64,000 bases of DNA from the NCBI GenBank assembly GCA_009711805.1, contig VEMX01000007.1, positions 1-64,000 on the forward strand, in the 5' to 3' direction. Positions 9,725 through 18,993 of the stretch are shown here, piece by piece (within the stretch, counting starts at the first letter, position 1; each line of letters opens with the position of its first letter). The position numbers and the translations under genes were made by a program. The stretch is from Balneolaceae bacterium (GTDB lineage Bacteria; Bacteroidota; Rhodothermia; Balneolales; Balneolaceae). Under the pieces are notes generated by a model, which worked only from the letters and a program-made list of their open reading frames with translations, had not been told where the DNA came from and made no database searches.

Positions 9725-12700
9725 GTGACAACGGAAATAAATAAGCTACTTGTAGCTAATCGCGGCGAAATAGCCATTCGCGTTTTAAGAGCTGGCTCTG
9801 AACTGAATATATCAACCGTATCGATCTACACCCATGCCGACCGGTATTCCCTTCATCGGTACAAAGCCGATCAGTCTTTTCAGCTTGGCGAGGATGACGA
9901 TCCCCTTAAACCATACCTGGATATAGAAGGGATTATTGAACTGGCCAAAGAGTGTGGTGCCGATGCCATACATCCGGGATATGGGTTTCTTTCTGAAAAC
10001 CCGGATTTTGTGCGCCGATGCAGGGAGGAAGGAATTACTTTTGTAGGTCCTACCCCTTCTATGATGGAAAAAGTAGGCGATAAGATAAAAGCTAAAGAGC
10101 TGGCCAAATCGGTTAATGTTCCTTTAATACCGGACAGCCAGGTAAACTCATCCAATTATTCACAGGTAGTAAAAGAAGCTGAACACATCGGCTACCCGGT
10201 CATGATTAAAGCTGCTGCAGGCGGCGGGGGCCGGGGCATGCGTGTGGTCCATTCCGAATCGGAATTGAAAAATGAACTGGAAGAAGCCCGCAGCGAAGCA
10301 GCCAAGGCTTTTGGGAATGACACCATCTTCCTGGAAAAGTTCATCGACAATCCCAAACACATCGAAATTCAACTACTGGGAGATCAACACGGTAACCTGG
10401 TTCACCTGTACGAAAGAGACTGCTCTGTGCAACGGCGTTTCCAAAAAGTAGTAGAAATAGCGCCATCTCAAACACTAAAAGATGAGACCCTTCAAAAGCT
10501 CTATGATTATGCCTTACAGATTGGGCAGGCCGTAGATTATTCTAATGCAGGTACGGTAGAGTTTCTGGTAGACAAAGAGGAAAATATCTACTTCATAGAG
10601 GTAAATCCCCGCATACAGGTAGAACATACAATTACTGAAGAAATTACCGGAATTGATATTGTCCGCTCTCAAATATTGGTAGCTATGGGATATTCGATTC
10701 ATGATAAAATGATTGACATCCCGACCCAGGAGCATATCAGGCGACAGGGATTTGCCATTCAATGCCGGGTTACCACCGAAGATCCCTCCAATGACTTTCA
10801 GCCCGATTATGGAAGCATCATTGCATACCGAAGTCCGGGCGGGTTTGGCATTCGGCTGGATGCTGGAAATGCCTACGAAGGCTCCGAAATTCCTCCTTTC
10901 TTCGACAGCCTGTTGGTAAAAGTAACCTCCAAAGGAATTACACTTGCTGATGCCGCCGACCGTCTGCACCGGGCCCTGCGGGAGTTCCGCGTTCGGGGAG
11001 TTAAAACAAATATTGGATTTTTGTTGAATCTGCTGCGAAATAAGACATTCAGGAATGGAGAAGCAAAAGTAAACTTCATCAAGGATAACCCTCAGCTGCT
11101 GGAACCTCCCAAATGGAAAAACCGGGGCACCAAAGTACTGCATTACCTTGCTGATGTAATTGTAAACGGCAATGAAGATGTAAGCGGGCATCACAAAAAC
11201 CGAACGTTTGTCGACCCTATTGTTCCGGACAGTAACGGAGATGATATGCCGTATGGCACCCGGTCTCTGCTAAAAGAGAAAGGACGAGATGCCTTGATTC
11301 AACATATTAAAGACAAACAACCCATACTATTTACAGATACTACCTTCAGGGATGCACACCAGTCGTTATTGGCTACCCGAATGCGAACCATTGACATGCT
11401 TAAGGTTGCTGATACCTTTGCCCGCCGCCATGGAAAAGATGTTTTTTCTATGGAAGTGTGGGGAGGCGCCACCTTTGATGTTGCCCTTCGTTTCCTCAAG
11501 GAAGACCCATGGCAGCGACTTCAGCAGCTGCGCGAGGCCATGCCTAATGTATTGTTGCAAATGCTGCTTAGGGGATCCAATGCAGTGGGGTATTCAGCCT
11601 ATCCGGATAATCTCATCCGGAAGTTTGTGGTTAAAGCCTGGGAGAACGGTATTGATGTATTTCGGATTTTTGATTCTCTGAACTGGATGGAAGCTATGAA
11701 AGTCAGCATAGATACGGTTATCAATGAAACCGATGCCCTCGCCGAAGTGTGTATGTGCTACACTGGTGATATCATGGATGAAAGCAGGGAAAAGTTCAAC
11801 CTGCAGTATTATCTTGATATGGCTCGTCGTATTGAGGATTCAGGCGCCCACATTCTGGCTATCAAAGATATGGCTGGCTTACTCAAACCCCTGGCTGCAG
11901 AAAAACTCATTACCGAGTTGAAACAGTCTATAGATATCCCTATTCACCTGCATACCCACGATACTTCCTCTATTCAATCCACAACTTATATAAAAGCCAT
12001 AGAGGCTGGTGTGGATATCGTTGATGTGGCCATCAGCTCCATGTCCGGGCTAACTTCGCAGCCAAGCTATAACGCCCTTGCTGCTACTATGGAAGGGCAC
12101 CTCCGCCAAAACAAGATTGACTTGAAATCTCTGAATGAATTTTCCTACTACTGGGAAACCGTTCGCACCTATTATTATCCGTTTGAAACGGAACTTCGGG
12201 CAGGAACCGCAGAAGTTTATCACCACGAAATACCAGGCGGGCAATATTCGAACCTTCGCCCTCAGGCACGTTCGCTGGGACTGGAAGACAAATTTCACCT
12301 CATTAAAAAGAATTACCGTGCGGTTAATGACCTGTTTGGAGACATTATAAAAGTGACCCCATCCTCAAAGGTGGTAGGCGATATGGCCATGTTTATGACC
12401 TCTAATGACCTTACCATCGAGGACATCCTGGAAGCCGGTGCTTCTCTGGCTTTCCCGGAAAGTGCCAAACAGCTTATGCGGGGAGATCTCGGCCAGATTG
12501 AAGGTGGATTCCCCAAAGAAATACAGCAAATCATTCTGCAGAATGAAACACCCTACACCGACCGGCCCAACGAGCACATGGAGCCTGTAGATTTTGATAC
12601 TGAATTTGCTCACTTCAAAAAGGAATTCGGAGAAGATGTAACCGAACTGGATTTCTTATCCTACAAACTGTATGATCGGGTATTTGAGGATTTTCATGCC

Positions 12701-13174
12701 TCTCAGCAAAAGTTTGGAGATGTCTCAAAGATTCCTACTCTTCCTTTCTTTTTCGGGTTAAAACCCAACCAGGAAATCGCGGTTAAAATTGCTGAAGGTA
12801 AAACCATACTGGTGAAATATCTCAACATGACGGAACCTACCGAAGACGGTAAACGCTTCGTGTACTTTAAATTGAATGGCCAAACCCGTGCTGTAGAAGT
12901 TCTTGACAAATCGCTGAATAGAGAAGTAAAGAAAAACAGAAAAGCTGAATCTGATAATGAAATCGGGGCCCCTCTGTTGGGCAACCTTTCTCAAATTCTG
13001 GTAGATGTGGATGAAGCCGTTGAAGAGGGACAGCCCTTATTCATCATTGAAGCCATGAAAATGGAAAGCACCATCTCTTCTCCACAAGCCGGGGTTGTTA
13101 AGAATATTCATCTTGATGAAAAAACATTTGTGGAACAGGGCGACTTGGTTGTTGAACTTTCGTTCGAAGAATAG
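9725..13174 (+). CDS. pyc: pyruvate carboxylase
   Basis: Biotin enzyme that carboxylates pyruvate to oxaloacetate using ATP and bicarbonate (anaplerosis). All three parts sit in one ~1149-residue chain, the standard single-chain length. The biotin carboxylase comes first (LLVANRGEIAIRVLRA, ATP-grasp loop KAAAGGGGRGMRVV, EVNPRIQVEHTITEE). The carboxyltransferase TIM barrel follows (FTDTTFRDAHQSLLATRMRT, and the metal site IHLHTHDT). The tetramerisation region precedes the C-terminal carrier, whose biotinylated Lys is in EAMKMES, 37 residues from the end. The frame is open to a TTG at 9656, but GTG 9725 (VTTEINKLLVANRGE) gives the usual short N-terminus. The biotin ligase that would modify it is probably the truncated birA at the window end. 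Confidence 0.96.
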   Translation: MTTEINKLLVANRGEIAIRVLRAGSELNISTVSIYTHADRYSLHRYKADQSFQLGEDDDPLKPYLDIEGIIELAKECGADAIHPGYGFLSENPDFVRRCREEGITFVGPTPSMMEKVGDKIKAKELAKSVNVPLIPDSQVNSSNYSQVVKEAEHIGYPVMIKAAAGGGGRGMRVVHSESELKNELEEARSEAAKAFGNDTIFLEKFIDNPKHIEIQLLGDQHGNLVHLYERDCSVQRRFQKVVEIAPSQTLKDETLQKLYDYALQIGQAVDYSNAGTVEFLVDKEENIYFIEVNPRIQVEHTITEEITGIDIVRSQILVAMGYSIHDKMIDIPTQEHIRRQGFAIQCRVTTEDPSNDFQPDYGSIIAYRSPGGFGIRLDAGNAYEGSEIPPFFDSLLVKVTSKGITLADAADRLHRALREFRVRGVKTNIGFLLNLLRNKTFRNGEAKVNFIKDNPQLLEPPKWKNRGTKVLHYLADVIVNGNEDVSGHHKNRTFVDPIVPDSNGDDMPYGTRSLLKEKGRDALIQHIKDKQPILFTDTTFRDAHQSLLATRMRTIDMLKVADTFARRHGKDVFSMEVWGGATFDVALRFLKEDPWQRLQQLREAMPNVLLQMLLRGSNAVGYSAYPDNLIRKFVVKAWENGIDVFRIFDSLNWMEAMKVSIDTVINETDALAEVCMCYTGDIMDESREKFNLQYYLDMARRIEDSGAHILAIKDMAGLLKPLAAEKLITELKQSIDIPIHLHTHDTSSIQSTTYIKAIEAGVDIVDVAISSMSGLTSQPSYNALAATMEGHLRQNKIDLKSLNEFSYYWETVRTYYYPFETELRAGTAEVYHHEIPGGQYSNLRPQARSLGLEDKFHLIKKNYRAVNDLFGDIIKVTPSSKVVGDMAMFMTSNDLTIEDILEAGASLAFPESAKQLMRGDLGQIEGGFPKEIQQIILQNETPYTDRPNEHMEPVDFDTEFAHFKKEFGEDVTELDFLSYKLYDRVFEDFHASQQKFGDVSKIPTLPFFFGLKPNQEIAVKIAEGKTILVKYLNMTEPTEDGKRFVYFKLNGQTRAVEVLDKSLNREVKKNRKAESDNEIGAPLLGNLSQILVDVDEAVEEGQPLFIIEAMKMESTISSPQAGVVKNIHLDEKTFVEQGDLVVELSFEE

Positions 13175-13190
13175 ACACATTCTTTAAAAA

Positions 13191-13216
13191 AAGGGCTCCA
13201 CATACAGGAGCCCTTT
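13191..13216 (+). terminator. intrinsic terminator of pyc
   Basis: AAGGGCTCC and GGAGCCCTT form a perfect stem around a short loop, with A-rich sequence before and TTTTAAA after, so it may work on both strands. It starts 17 nt after the pyc stop codon. Confidence 0.8.
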
Positions 13217-13257
13217 TAAACTATTTTGATTTGACAGGATGTTTACTATTTAACTAT

Positions 13258-13428
13258 AACGCGTTTACCGGTTGGAGATTAGCTTAAAACAGTATTGAAA
13301 GGGAGTAACCTCGCAGCGTCCGTAGGTCCTGTGAGCGTTACGGGATTCTCGCTGGAAAGCCGAACGCTACGAGGACCTGCGGACGCTCGTAGGTTCTCTA
13401 AATGGTACTTCTAACCGGTAAACGGGTT
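13258..13428. mobile_element. 171-bp fold-back MITE-like element, family 2, copy 1
   Basis: The complement matches 27763-27933 with about 4 differences in 171. Terminal inverted repeats run ~19 bp (AACGCGTTTACCGGTTGGA against AACCCGTTTACCGGTTAGA) and AACTAT flanks both sides (13252-13257 and 13429-13434). The interior is itself palindromic: the AACCTGCGAGCGTCCGCAG-type arm pairs with its mirror around GCTTTCCAGCGAGAATC, so a transcript would fold into one long hairpin. No ORF is inside. Its right end supplies the two T of the DAHP synthase stop codon on the complementary strand. Confidence 0.8.
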
Positions 13429-14785
13429 AACTATAGCTTTTCTTCCATTCTTTAGCTACCAGGAAGGCCATCTCAAGGCTTTGCTGGTAATTAAGGCGTG
13501 GGTCACAAAAAGTCTCATAATTCTGATCCAGACCTTGTTCGTTCAGGCCATTGGCACCCCCTACGCATTCCGTTACATTATCTCCGGTTAGTTCAAGGTG
13601 AACCCCCCCAAGATAACTTCCTTCTGAGCGGTGAATATCAAATGCCGATTTCACTTCAGAGACGATATCATCGAAATTACGGGTTTTAACGCCACTGCCG
13701 GTACTAAATGTATTTCCATGCATGGGATCCGATGTCCAAACAACCGGGAAACCTTCCCGCCGAACGGCCTTGATAAGCCCTGGCAATTGCTCCTCAATTT
13801 TGTCTTTTCCGAAACGGGTAATCAATACAACCTTACCTGCTTCGTGTGTAGGGTTCAGCTTCTCAATAAGCCTCATGGTCTCATCAATTTCAAAAGGAGG
13901 CCCCACTTTAATTCCAACCGGGTTTTCTAAACCACGGAAGTATTCAACATGTGCTCCGTCAATATCGCGGGTGCGATTACCCAGCCATACCATATGGGCA
14001 CTCAGGTTAAAAAAGCCGGACTTGCGAGGTACCTGCCTTGTTTGGGCAGAATCGTAATACAAATTCAGGGCTTCATGGGAAGTATAAAAATCCACTTTCT
14101 GCAGCCGGGCCGACTTATCCGGAGCAATGGCATCTACAAAGCGAACTGCTTTTGTGATGGATTCCACCATTTTTTCATAGTCTTTGTAGTACTCGTTATT
14201 GAGCATAAAATCCAGCTCCCAGTGTTCGGGATGGTGCAAATCAGCAAAACCTTCATCGGCGAGAGCTCTCAAAAAATTCAGCGTAAGTCCCGCTTTATGA
14301 TAGCCCTCGATGAGACGTTCGGGATCTGGTGTCCGTGAACCTGATTCTGACTCAAAACCATTAATCAAATCCCCTCGGTAATTATGAATTTCTTCGCCGT
14401 CAACTACTTCAAAATCGCTGGAGCGTGGCTTAGCATACTGCCCTGCAATGCGGCCTACCCTCAATACGGGAACCCCCATTTCATGAATCAGAATAAAACT
14501 GGTTTGCAGCAGCACTTTAAGCATATTTACAATTTTAGGCGAAGTTGTTGCCCCAAAACTCTCTGCACAATCTCCACCCTGAAGCATAAAAGCTTCGCCA
14601 CGGGATATGCGTGCCAGCTTATTTTTCATTACCTCAATCTCCCAGGAAGTAACCAGGGGCGGTAATGCCTTCAGATCTTTATAACAGCATTCTAAGGCTT
14701 CCTGATCGGGATACTTCGGTAATTGTTTAATGGGTTTATCTTGCCAGGAGGTCGGTGACCAACTTTTTTCTGCTACTTCATTCAT
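13427..14785 (-). CDS. class II 3-deoxy-7-phosphoheptulonate (DAHP) synthase
   Basis: First enzyme of the shikimate pathway, condensing phosphoenolpyruvate and erythrose 4-phosphate to DAHP. The 452 residues match the plant/mycobacterial type II family: WSPTSWQDKPIKQLPKYPD at the N-terminus, then MLQGGDCAESF, RVGRIAGQYAKPRSS, WLGNRTRDIDGAHVEYFRG, KVGPPF and WTSDPMHGNTF, ending with HLELTGDNVTECVGG. There is no chorismate-mutase fusion. The coding sequence is intact although a family 2 MITE abuts it: the TAA stop combines two element bases with the first base of the target duplication. The gene stands alone, and no aromatic-pathway neighbours are in the window. Confidence 0.95.
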   Translation of the reverse strand: MNEVAEKSWSPTSWQDKPIKQLPKYPDQEALECCYKDLKALPPLVTSWEIEVMKNKLARISRGEAFMLQGGDCAESFGATTSPKIVNMLKVLLQTSFILIHEMGVPVLRVGRIAGQYAKPRSSDFEVVDGEEIHNYRGDLINGFESESGSRTPDPERLIEGYHKAGLTLNFLRALADEGFADLHHPEHWELDFMLNNEYYKDYEKMVESITKAVRFVDAIAPDKSARLQKVDFYTSHEALNLYYDSAQTRQVPRKSGFFNLSAHMVWLGNRTRDIDGAHVEYFRGLENPVGIKVGPPFEIDETMRLIEKLNPTHEAGKVVLITRFGKDKIEEQLPGLIKAVRREGFPVVWTSDPMHGNTFSTGSGVKTRNFDDIVSEVKSAFDIHRSEGSYLGGVHLELTGDNVTECVGGANGLNEQGLDQNYETFCDPRLNYQQSLEMAFLVAKEWKKSYS

Positions 14786-15231
14786 AGGTTTTAATTTAAT
14801 TGAGCCTTAAAACTAACCGTTTTTTTGCCTTAATGCTTTATCAATTAGGAAAAAAATTGTTTTATCCGCTCGTTTACAGCTTTTCATATTACCGGAGGTA
14901 CATTCATCTATATCCAAAACACCCTATTTGCCTGCCTCCATTTCCTGAACCGACATATTCAATCGTGTGAAAGCCTCCCCCGTTACAACCTTCTCCTCAA
15001 GAACAAATTCACTTATGGTAAGTTGCTTAAAACCAACTATAGCGTGTAACCAGCATGTTCTTTCAAACAATATTTCATACTCAATTCCTTATATAGCGCC
15101 ATTAGAGGCCTAATGTGTATCTAAATCCATCAATATAAAAGGCTATGCTCCCCTTAACTACAATCTCAAGCAACAAAGATGTTAAATGCTTTTCTTTGAT
15201 GTGAATCTGAAATTCACCAAATACGGTTTTA
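14786..15231. other. intergenic region, divergent promoters
   Basis: This 446-bp gap separates the divergent DAHP synthase and aminotransferase genes. I see no repeat, RNA or convincing ORF in it; a 64-codon minus-strand ORF overlapping the aminotransferase start looks fortuitous. Confidence 0.4.
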
Positions 15232-16155
15232 ATGGTGCATGGAACACATAATGCGATAGAAGACACGCGCAATAATGATGTACACATATACATCAACGGC
15301 GAGCTTTATCCACGGGAGGAAGCCAAAATATCTGTTTTTGACAGCGGCTACCTGGTTGGAGATGGTGTATGGGAAGCATTACGTCTTCACAAAGGGGTAC
15401 TTGTTTTTGTGGAAGATCACCTGGATCGCTTATACCGCGGCGCCAAGGCTATTGGTATGGATTTGGGAATGTCGCCTAAGGAGATTAAACAAGCAATTTG
15501 GAAAACCCTGGATGCGAACGATATGCAAGATCATGTGCATGTGAGGGTCATGTTTACCCGCGGTATTAAGAAAACCCCTTCGCAGGATCCCCGGTTAACT
15601 ATATCTGGTCCTAACCTGGTAATTATTGCTGAGCACAAAAAGGCAGATCCTAAAAGCCGAAATACAGGGGTCACCTTGTTTACAAGTACCATCCGCAGGG
15701 GATCTCCCGATTATTTAGATCCCCGCCTTAACTGCCACAGTAAACTGCATGAAGTACAAGCCCTGGTACAGGCGCTGGAGGCCGGTGCTGATGAAGCACT
15801 GATGTTGGATATTAACGGTTTTGTTTCTACATGTAACGCTACAAACTTTTTTATGGTTAAAAAAAATGAGGTGTGGACGTCTACCGGAGCTTATTGCATG
15901 AATGGTATTACCCGTGGAAAGGTGATTGAAGTGGCTAAAAAAACAGGTATCCCCTGTTTCGAGAAGAATTTTTCACTGTATGATGTATATGATGCCGATG
16001 AGGCATTTGTGACCGGAAGTTTTGGAGGACTTACCCCTGTAACCGAGGTGGATGGAAGAATGATTACAAAAAAAGTACCCGGAACTGTAACTCAGCAGTT
16101 GCAGAAGTTGTATGCGAATGCCATTCGGGATGAAATTCAGAAAGTGAAGGTATAG
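15232..16155 (+). CDS. class IV (branched-chain/D-amino-acid-type) aminotransferase
   Basis: PLP-dependent transaminase of fold type IV. Recognisable family segments are YINGELYPREEAKISVFDSG near the N-terminus, GVWEALRLHKG, the catalytic Lys region LNCHSKLHEVQAL, EALMLDINGFVSTCNATNFF and CMNGITRGKVIE (PLP phosphate loop), and the later GSFGGLTPVTEVDGR. At 307 residues it fits IlvE/D-alanine transaminase/ADC-lyase proteins. Sequence reading alone cannot decide the substrate. It is followed after 83 bp by a sulfotransferase-like gene on the same strand. Plant proteins annotated as branched-chain aminotransferase-like are, as I recall, fusions of these same two parts, which argues for a joint and possibly non-housekeeping role. 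Confidence 0.88.
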   Translation: MVHGTHNAIEDTRNNDVHIYINGELYPREEAKISVFDSGYLVGDGVWEALRLHKGVLVFVEDHLDRLYRGAKAIGMDLGMSPKEIKQAIWKTLDANDMQDHVHVRVMFTRGIKKTPSQDPRLTISGPNLVIIAEHKKADPKSRNTGVTLFTSTIRRGSPDYLDPRLNCHSKLHEVQALVQALEAGADEALMLDINGFVSTCNATNFFMVKKNEVWTSTGAYCMNGITRGKVIEVAKKTGIPCFEKNFSLYDVYDADEAFVTGSFGGLTPVTEVDGRMITKKVPGTVTQQLQKLYANAIRDEIQKVKV

Positions 16156-16165
16156 TTTATTGCTT

Positions 16166-16191
16166 TTTATAAAAGGATGTGCCTTTATAAA
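16166..16191. repeat. short hairpin between aminotransferase and sulfotransferase-like genes
   Basis: TTTATAAAAGG and CCTTTATAAA form a stem with a 5-nt loop just after the aminotransferase stop. There is no downstream T-run, so it may reduce read-through or stabilise the upstream mRNA instead of terminating. Confidence 0.45.
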
Positions 16192-16238
16192 ACCTGGATT
16201 TGAGTATTGAAATGACGAAATAGTTTGAATAAAAAATA

Positions 16239-16961
16239 ATGCAGATGTTAAAAACAAAGCGAATTTGCTTGTGGAGTGGTCCACGTAATATTTCAACAGC
16301 TTTAATGTACTCTTTTGCTCAACGCGAAGATATTACCATTTTTGATGAACCTCTTTACGCACATTACCTGGATAAAACAGATGCCAGCAAATACCATCCG
16401 GGCGCTGATGAAGTACTGGCGGAACACCAAACTGACGGACAAAAGATTATTGACGAAATTTTCTTAGGTGATTATGATACACCTGTTGTCTTTTTCAAAA
16501 GTATGGCCCATCATCTGGTAGACCTTGACTGGGATTTTATGAAAGAAACCATCAATGTGATATTAACCCGCGCCCCGGAAGAGGTGCTGCCTTCAATAGC
16601 CAGGAGAATTGAGAATCCCAGCATGGATGACTTAGGCTATGCCAAACAATTGGAAATAGTTGAACACCTGAAGGGCATTGGAAAGAAACCTCCGGTAGTT
16701 GATGCAAAAGATATACTGATGTATCCACAATCACGGCTCAGAGAGCTTTGTTCTACCGTAGGTATACCATTCGATAATGGAATGTTAAGTTGGCCGGCAG
16801 GACCCCGTAAAGAGGATGGAGTATGGGCAAAATACTGGTACCACCGCGTGCACCGGTCCACGGGTTTTAAACAGTATAAATCAACAAACGAATCGGTACC
16901 TGAACACCTCGAAGATCTCTATCTAGAGTGTAAAGAAATGTATGATAAGCTGGTTGGCTAA
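16239..16961 (+). CDS. sulfotransferase-like P-loop protein
   Basis: The 240-residue protein begins with a P-loop of sulfotransferase type (ICLWSGPRNISTALMYSFAQR, where RNISTAL would bind the 3'-phosphoadenylylsulfate phosphate), followed by EPLYAHYL and a second motif VILTRAPEEVLPSIARR resembling the 3'-phosphate loop. The C-terminal region GMLSWPAGPRKEDGVWAKYWY is characteristic of the subgroup found with branched-chain-aminotransferase-like proteins. The true acceptor is unknown, and kinase- or sulfatase-like use of the P-loop cannot be excluded. The gene follows the class IV aminotransferase on the same strand and is probably cotranscribed. A start two codons later (MLKTKR) is equally possible. 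Confidence 0.8.
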   Translation: MQMLKTKRICLWSGPRNISTALMYSFAQREDITIFDEPLYAHYLDKTDASKYHPGADEVLAEHQTDGQKIIDEIFLGDYDTPVVFFKSMAHHLVDLDWDFMKETINVILTRAPEEVLPSIARRIENPSMDDLGYAKQLEIVEHLKGIGKKPPVVDAKDILMYPQSRLRELCSTVGIPFDNGMLSWPAGPRKEDGVWAKYWYHRVHRSTGFKQYKSTNESVPEHLEDLYLECKEMYDKLVG

Positions 16962-17285
16962 TGTCCGGCTAACCCCATGAAAGAAATGATAAGACCGGGG
17001 TGGGTTCTGGGCTTGGTTGCATGAACTCTCCATTATTTGTCATCTCAAGCAATATAAGACCTACAGCCTAGAGATCTTCCGCTATCACCCCGCTGTTAAC
17101 ACGTTGCCCGTATCAGGGAGATCGCGGGTCTGGGCCCGTAATGACTTGTTGTTTGCAACAAAAAAGGCAGCCATCCCGCACGCAGCAACTGCGAAATGGA
17201 AAAGGCATGGTAAGTCCATCAAACAGCCAGGAAAATATAGGGCCTATAGAGCTTGATAAGCTAAACTCTTTAGCTGCTGAAGGGC
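16962..17285. repeat. intergenic region with a palindromic dispersed repeat
   Basis: The gap between convergent genes contains a family of GC-rich palindromic sequence, best seen at 17091-17145 (TGTTAAC...TTGCCCGTA...CAGGGAGATCGCGGGTCT). This is closely matched at 36543-36581. An ORF at 17017-17256 lies over it and has no family resemblance. No terminator with a T-run was found. Confidence 0.5.
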
Positions 17286-18560
17286 TTAGAGGACGATCGT
17301 CTCGTTTCGTTTAGGTCCGGTAGAGATAATTTTAAACGTTACCCCCAGGTACTCTTCCACATAACGGATATAAGACTTGGCCGTAGACGGCAATTTATCC
17401 CAATCGGTGATTCCCTCAATAGAGTTCTTCCATCCGGGCAGGGAGGTATACACCGGTTCAACGTTCTCAATTTCATTCAGACAAAGTGGAAAGGTCGTGG
17501 TTTCTTCACCATTAATCTTGTACGATGTACAAACCTTAATCTCCTCAAAACCGTCCATCACATCCATTTTAGTGAGGGTAAGTTCATTAATGCCATTCAA
17601 CTGAACTACATACTTAAGAGCTACAAGATCAAGCCAGCCGCAGCGGCGGGGCCGTCCGGTAGTAGCGCCAAATTCCTGTCCTTTTTTGCGGAGTTCTTCT
17701 CCTGTTTCGTCTAGCAGCTCGGTAGGAAAGGGGCCGTTACCTACTCTTGTACAGTAAGCTTTGGTAATTCCCATCACATTGGTTAACGCCATGGGTGGTA
17801 TTCCCGAACCGGTGCAAGCCCCCCCTGCTGTTGGTGAGGAAGAGGTTACGTAGGGATAGGTTCCGTGATCTACATCAAGGAGACTACCCTGGGCACCTTC
17901 AAGCAAAATATTCTGCTCGTTGTTGATCCCTTCGTGCAGCAAATTGGTTGTGTTGCAGATGTAAGGCTTTAAGATCCCGATCGACTCTTTCAATTCTGCA
18001 ATAAGATCGTCTGTTTTTAAGGCAGGCTCTTTGTACAAGTTCTCAAGGGCAAAATTAATATCTTTTAAATTCTGATCAATTTTACCGCGGAGTACTTCTT
18101 CGTCCAGCAGGTCGACCATGCGGATGCCTACACGAGATACTTTGCTCACATAGGCCGGCCCTATTCCCCTGCCTGTGGTGCCAATGGCATTATCGCCCCT
18201 GCGTTTCTCTTTCACCTGGTCGAGCAGTTTATGATAGGGCAGTATAACATGGGCGGTCTCAGAGATAAAGAAACGTCCTTCAAGGCTGAAATTCATTTCG
18301 TGCACACCTTTGATTTCATCAACCAGGGCAACAGGATCGATAACCACGCCATTGGCGATTACACAATCTGCATCTCCGTTAAATATGCCGGATGGTATAA
18401 GATGAAGTACCACTTTATGGTCTCCAAACTTGAGAGTGTGCCCGGCATTGGCCCCTCCCTGATAGCGTACAACATAGTCTGCTTTATCACTAAGCAGATC
18501 TACAATTTTTCCTTTCCCCTCATCGCCCCACTGGGCTCCAATAACTACTCTAATAGACAT
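17286..18560 (-). CDS. purA: adenylosuccinate synthetase
   Basis: GTP-dependent ligation of IMP and aspartate to adenylosuccinate, the first committed step to AMP. The 424 residues match the family. The N-terminal GAQWGDEGKGKIVDLL is the IMP/GTP site, YQGGANAGHT the second conserved block and GTTGRGIGPAYVSKVSR the third. GAQGSLLDVDHGTYPYVTSS and GRPRRCGWLDLVALKYV follow, with TKMDVMDGF as the guanine site. It is read from just downstream of the STAS gene, but a strong hairpin terminator lies between, so it probably uses its own promoter in the 65-bp gap. Confidence 0.97.
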   Translation of the reverse strand: MSIRVVIGAQWGDEGKGKIVDLLSDKADYVVRYQGGANAGHTLKFGDHKVVLHLIPSGIFNGDADCVIANGVVIDPVALVDEIKGVHEMNFSLEGRFFISETAHVILPYHKLLDQVKEKRRGDNAIGTTGRGIGPAYVSKVSRVGIRMVDLLDEEVLRGKIDQNLKDINFALENLYKEPALKTDDLIAELKESIGILKPYICNTTNLLHEGINNEQNILLEGAQGSLLDVDHGTYPYVTSSSPTAGGACTGSGIPPMALTNVMGITKAYCTRVGNGPFPTELLDETGEELRKKGQEFGATTGRPRRCGWLDLVALKYVVQLNGINELTLTKMDVMDGFEEIKVCTSYKINGEETTTFPLCLNEIENVEPVYTSLPGWKNSIEGITDWDKLPSTAKSYIRYVEEYLGVTFKIISTGPKRNETIVL

Positions 18561-18580
18561 AAATTTATTTCTTCAATAAA

Positions 18581-18604
18581 AAAGGGGTGAAAAACACCCC
18601 TTTG
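18581..18604 (-). terminator. intrinsic terminator between STAS gene and purA
   Basis: On the minus strand AAAGGGGTG and CACCCCTTT form a 9-bp stem with a 5-nt loop, followed by TTTTATTG. It ends the upstream STAS transcript before the purA start. Confidence 0.8.
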
Positions 18605-18625
18605 AATTCAGTTAAAATACAAAGC

Positions 18626-18970
18626 TTAGTTTTCCTGGAATGATTCCGCAGCTTCTTCAACCGACTTAAAGTGTTTGAAGACTGTAATCAACTTGGTTAC
18701 AATAAGCAAGCTTTCAATCTTATCGGTTGCGTTGGCAATGCGGAGGTCGCCGCCGGCTTTGCGCATGGTAGTAAGCGCACCGATCAGCATTCCCAGGCCC
18801 GAAGAGTTCATGAACTTGACCTTACCGAGATCTACCACAATATTGGTTTTCCCGTCGTCGATAAGCTCATGAAGTTTTTCGTTCAGGCTAACCGCATCAG
18901 GGCCACCCATCACGTTACCTTTGAATTCGATAACCACGCTGTTGTAGCGTTCTGATGTATTAAAGCTCAT
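18626..18970 (-). CDS. STAS-domain anti-sigma-factor antagonist
   Basis: The 114-residue protein consists of a single STAS fold (SpoIIAA/RsbV-like). The key segment is VDLGKVKFMNSSGLGMLIGAL, in which the first Ser of NSSG is the position phosphorylated by a partner anti-sigma kinase in this family. In the classical partner-switching system the unphosphorylated form binds the kinase and frees a sigma factor. No RsbW-like kinase or PP2C phosphatase is in the window, so its partners are elsewhere or it serves another partner such as a transporter regulator. It sits between secF and purA on the same strand, 23 bp after secF. Confidence 0.9.
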   Translation of the reverse strand: MSFNTSERYNSVVIEFKGNVMGGPDAVSLNEKLHELIDDGKTNIVVDLGKVKFMNSSGLGMLIGALTTMRKAGGDLRIANATDKIESLLIVTKLITVFKHFKSVEEAAESFQEN

Positions 18971-18993
18971 AAATTTCCTCTATGTTAAAACTG

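Noticed and set aside
10514-11194. 226-codon antisense ORF in pyc
   Set aside because: Shadow frame; the plus-strand frame encodes conserved carboxylase motifs.
17017-17256. 79-codon ORF downstream of the sulfotransferase-like gene
   Set aside because: It lies on the GC-rich palindromic repeat and has no recognisable features.
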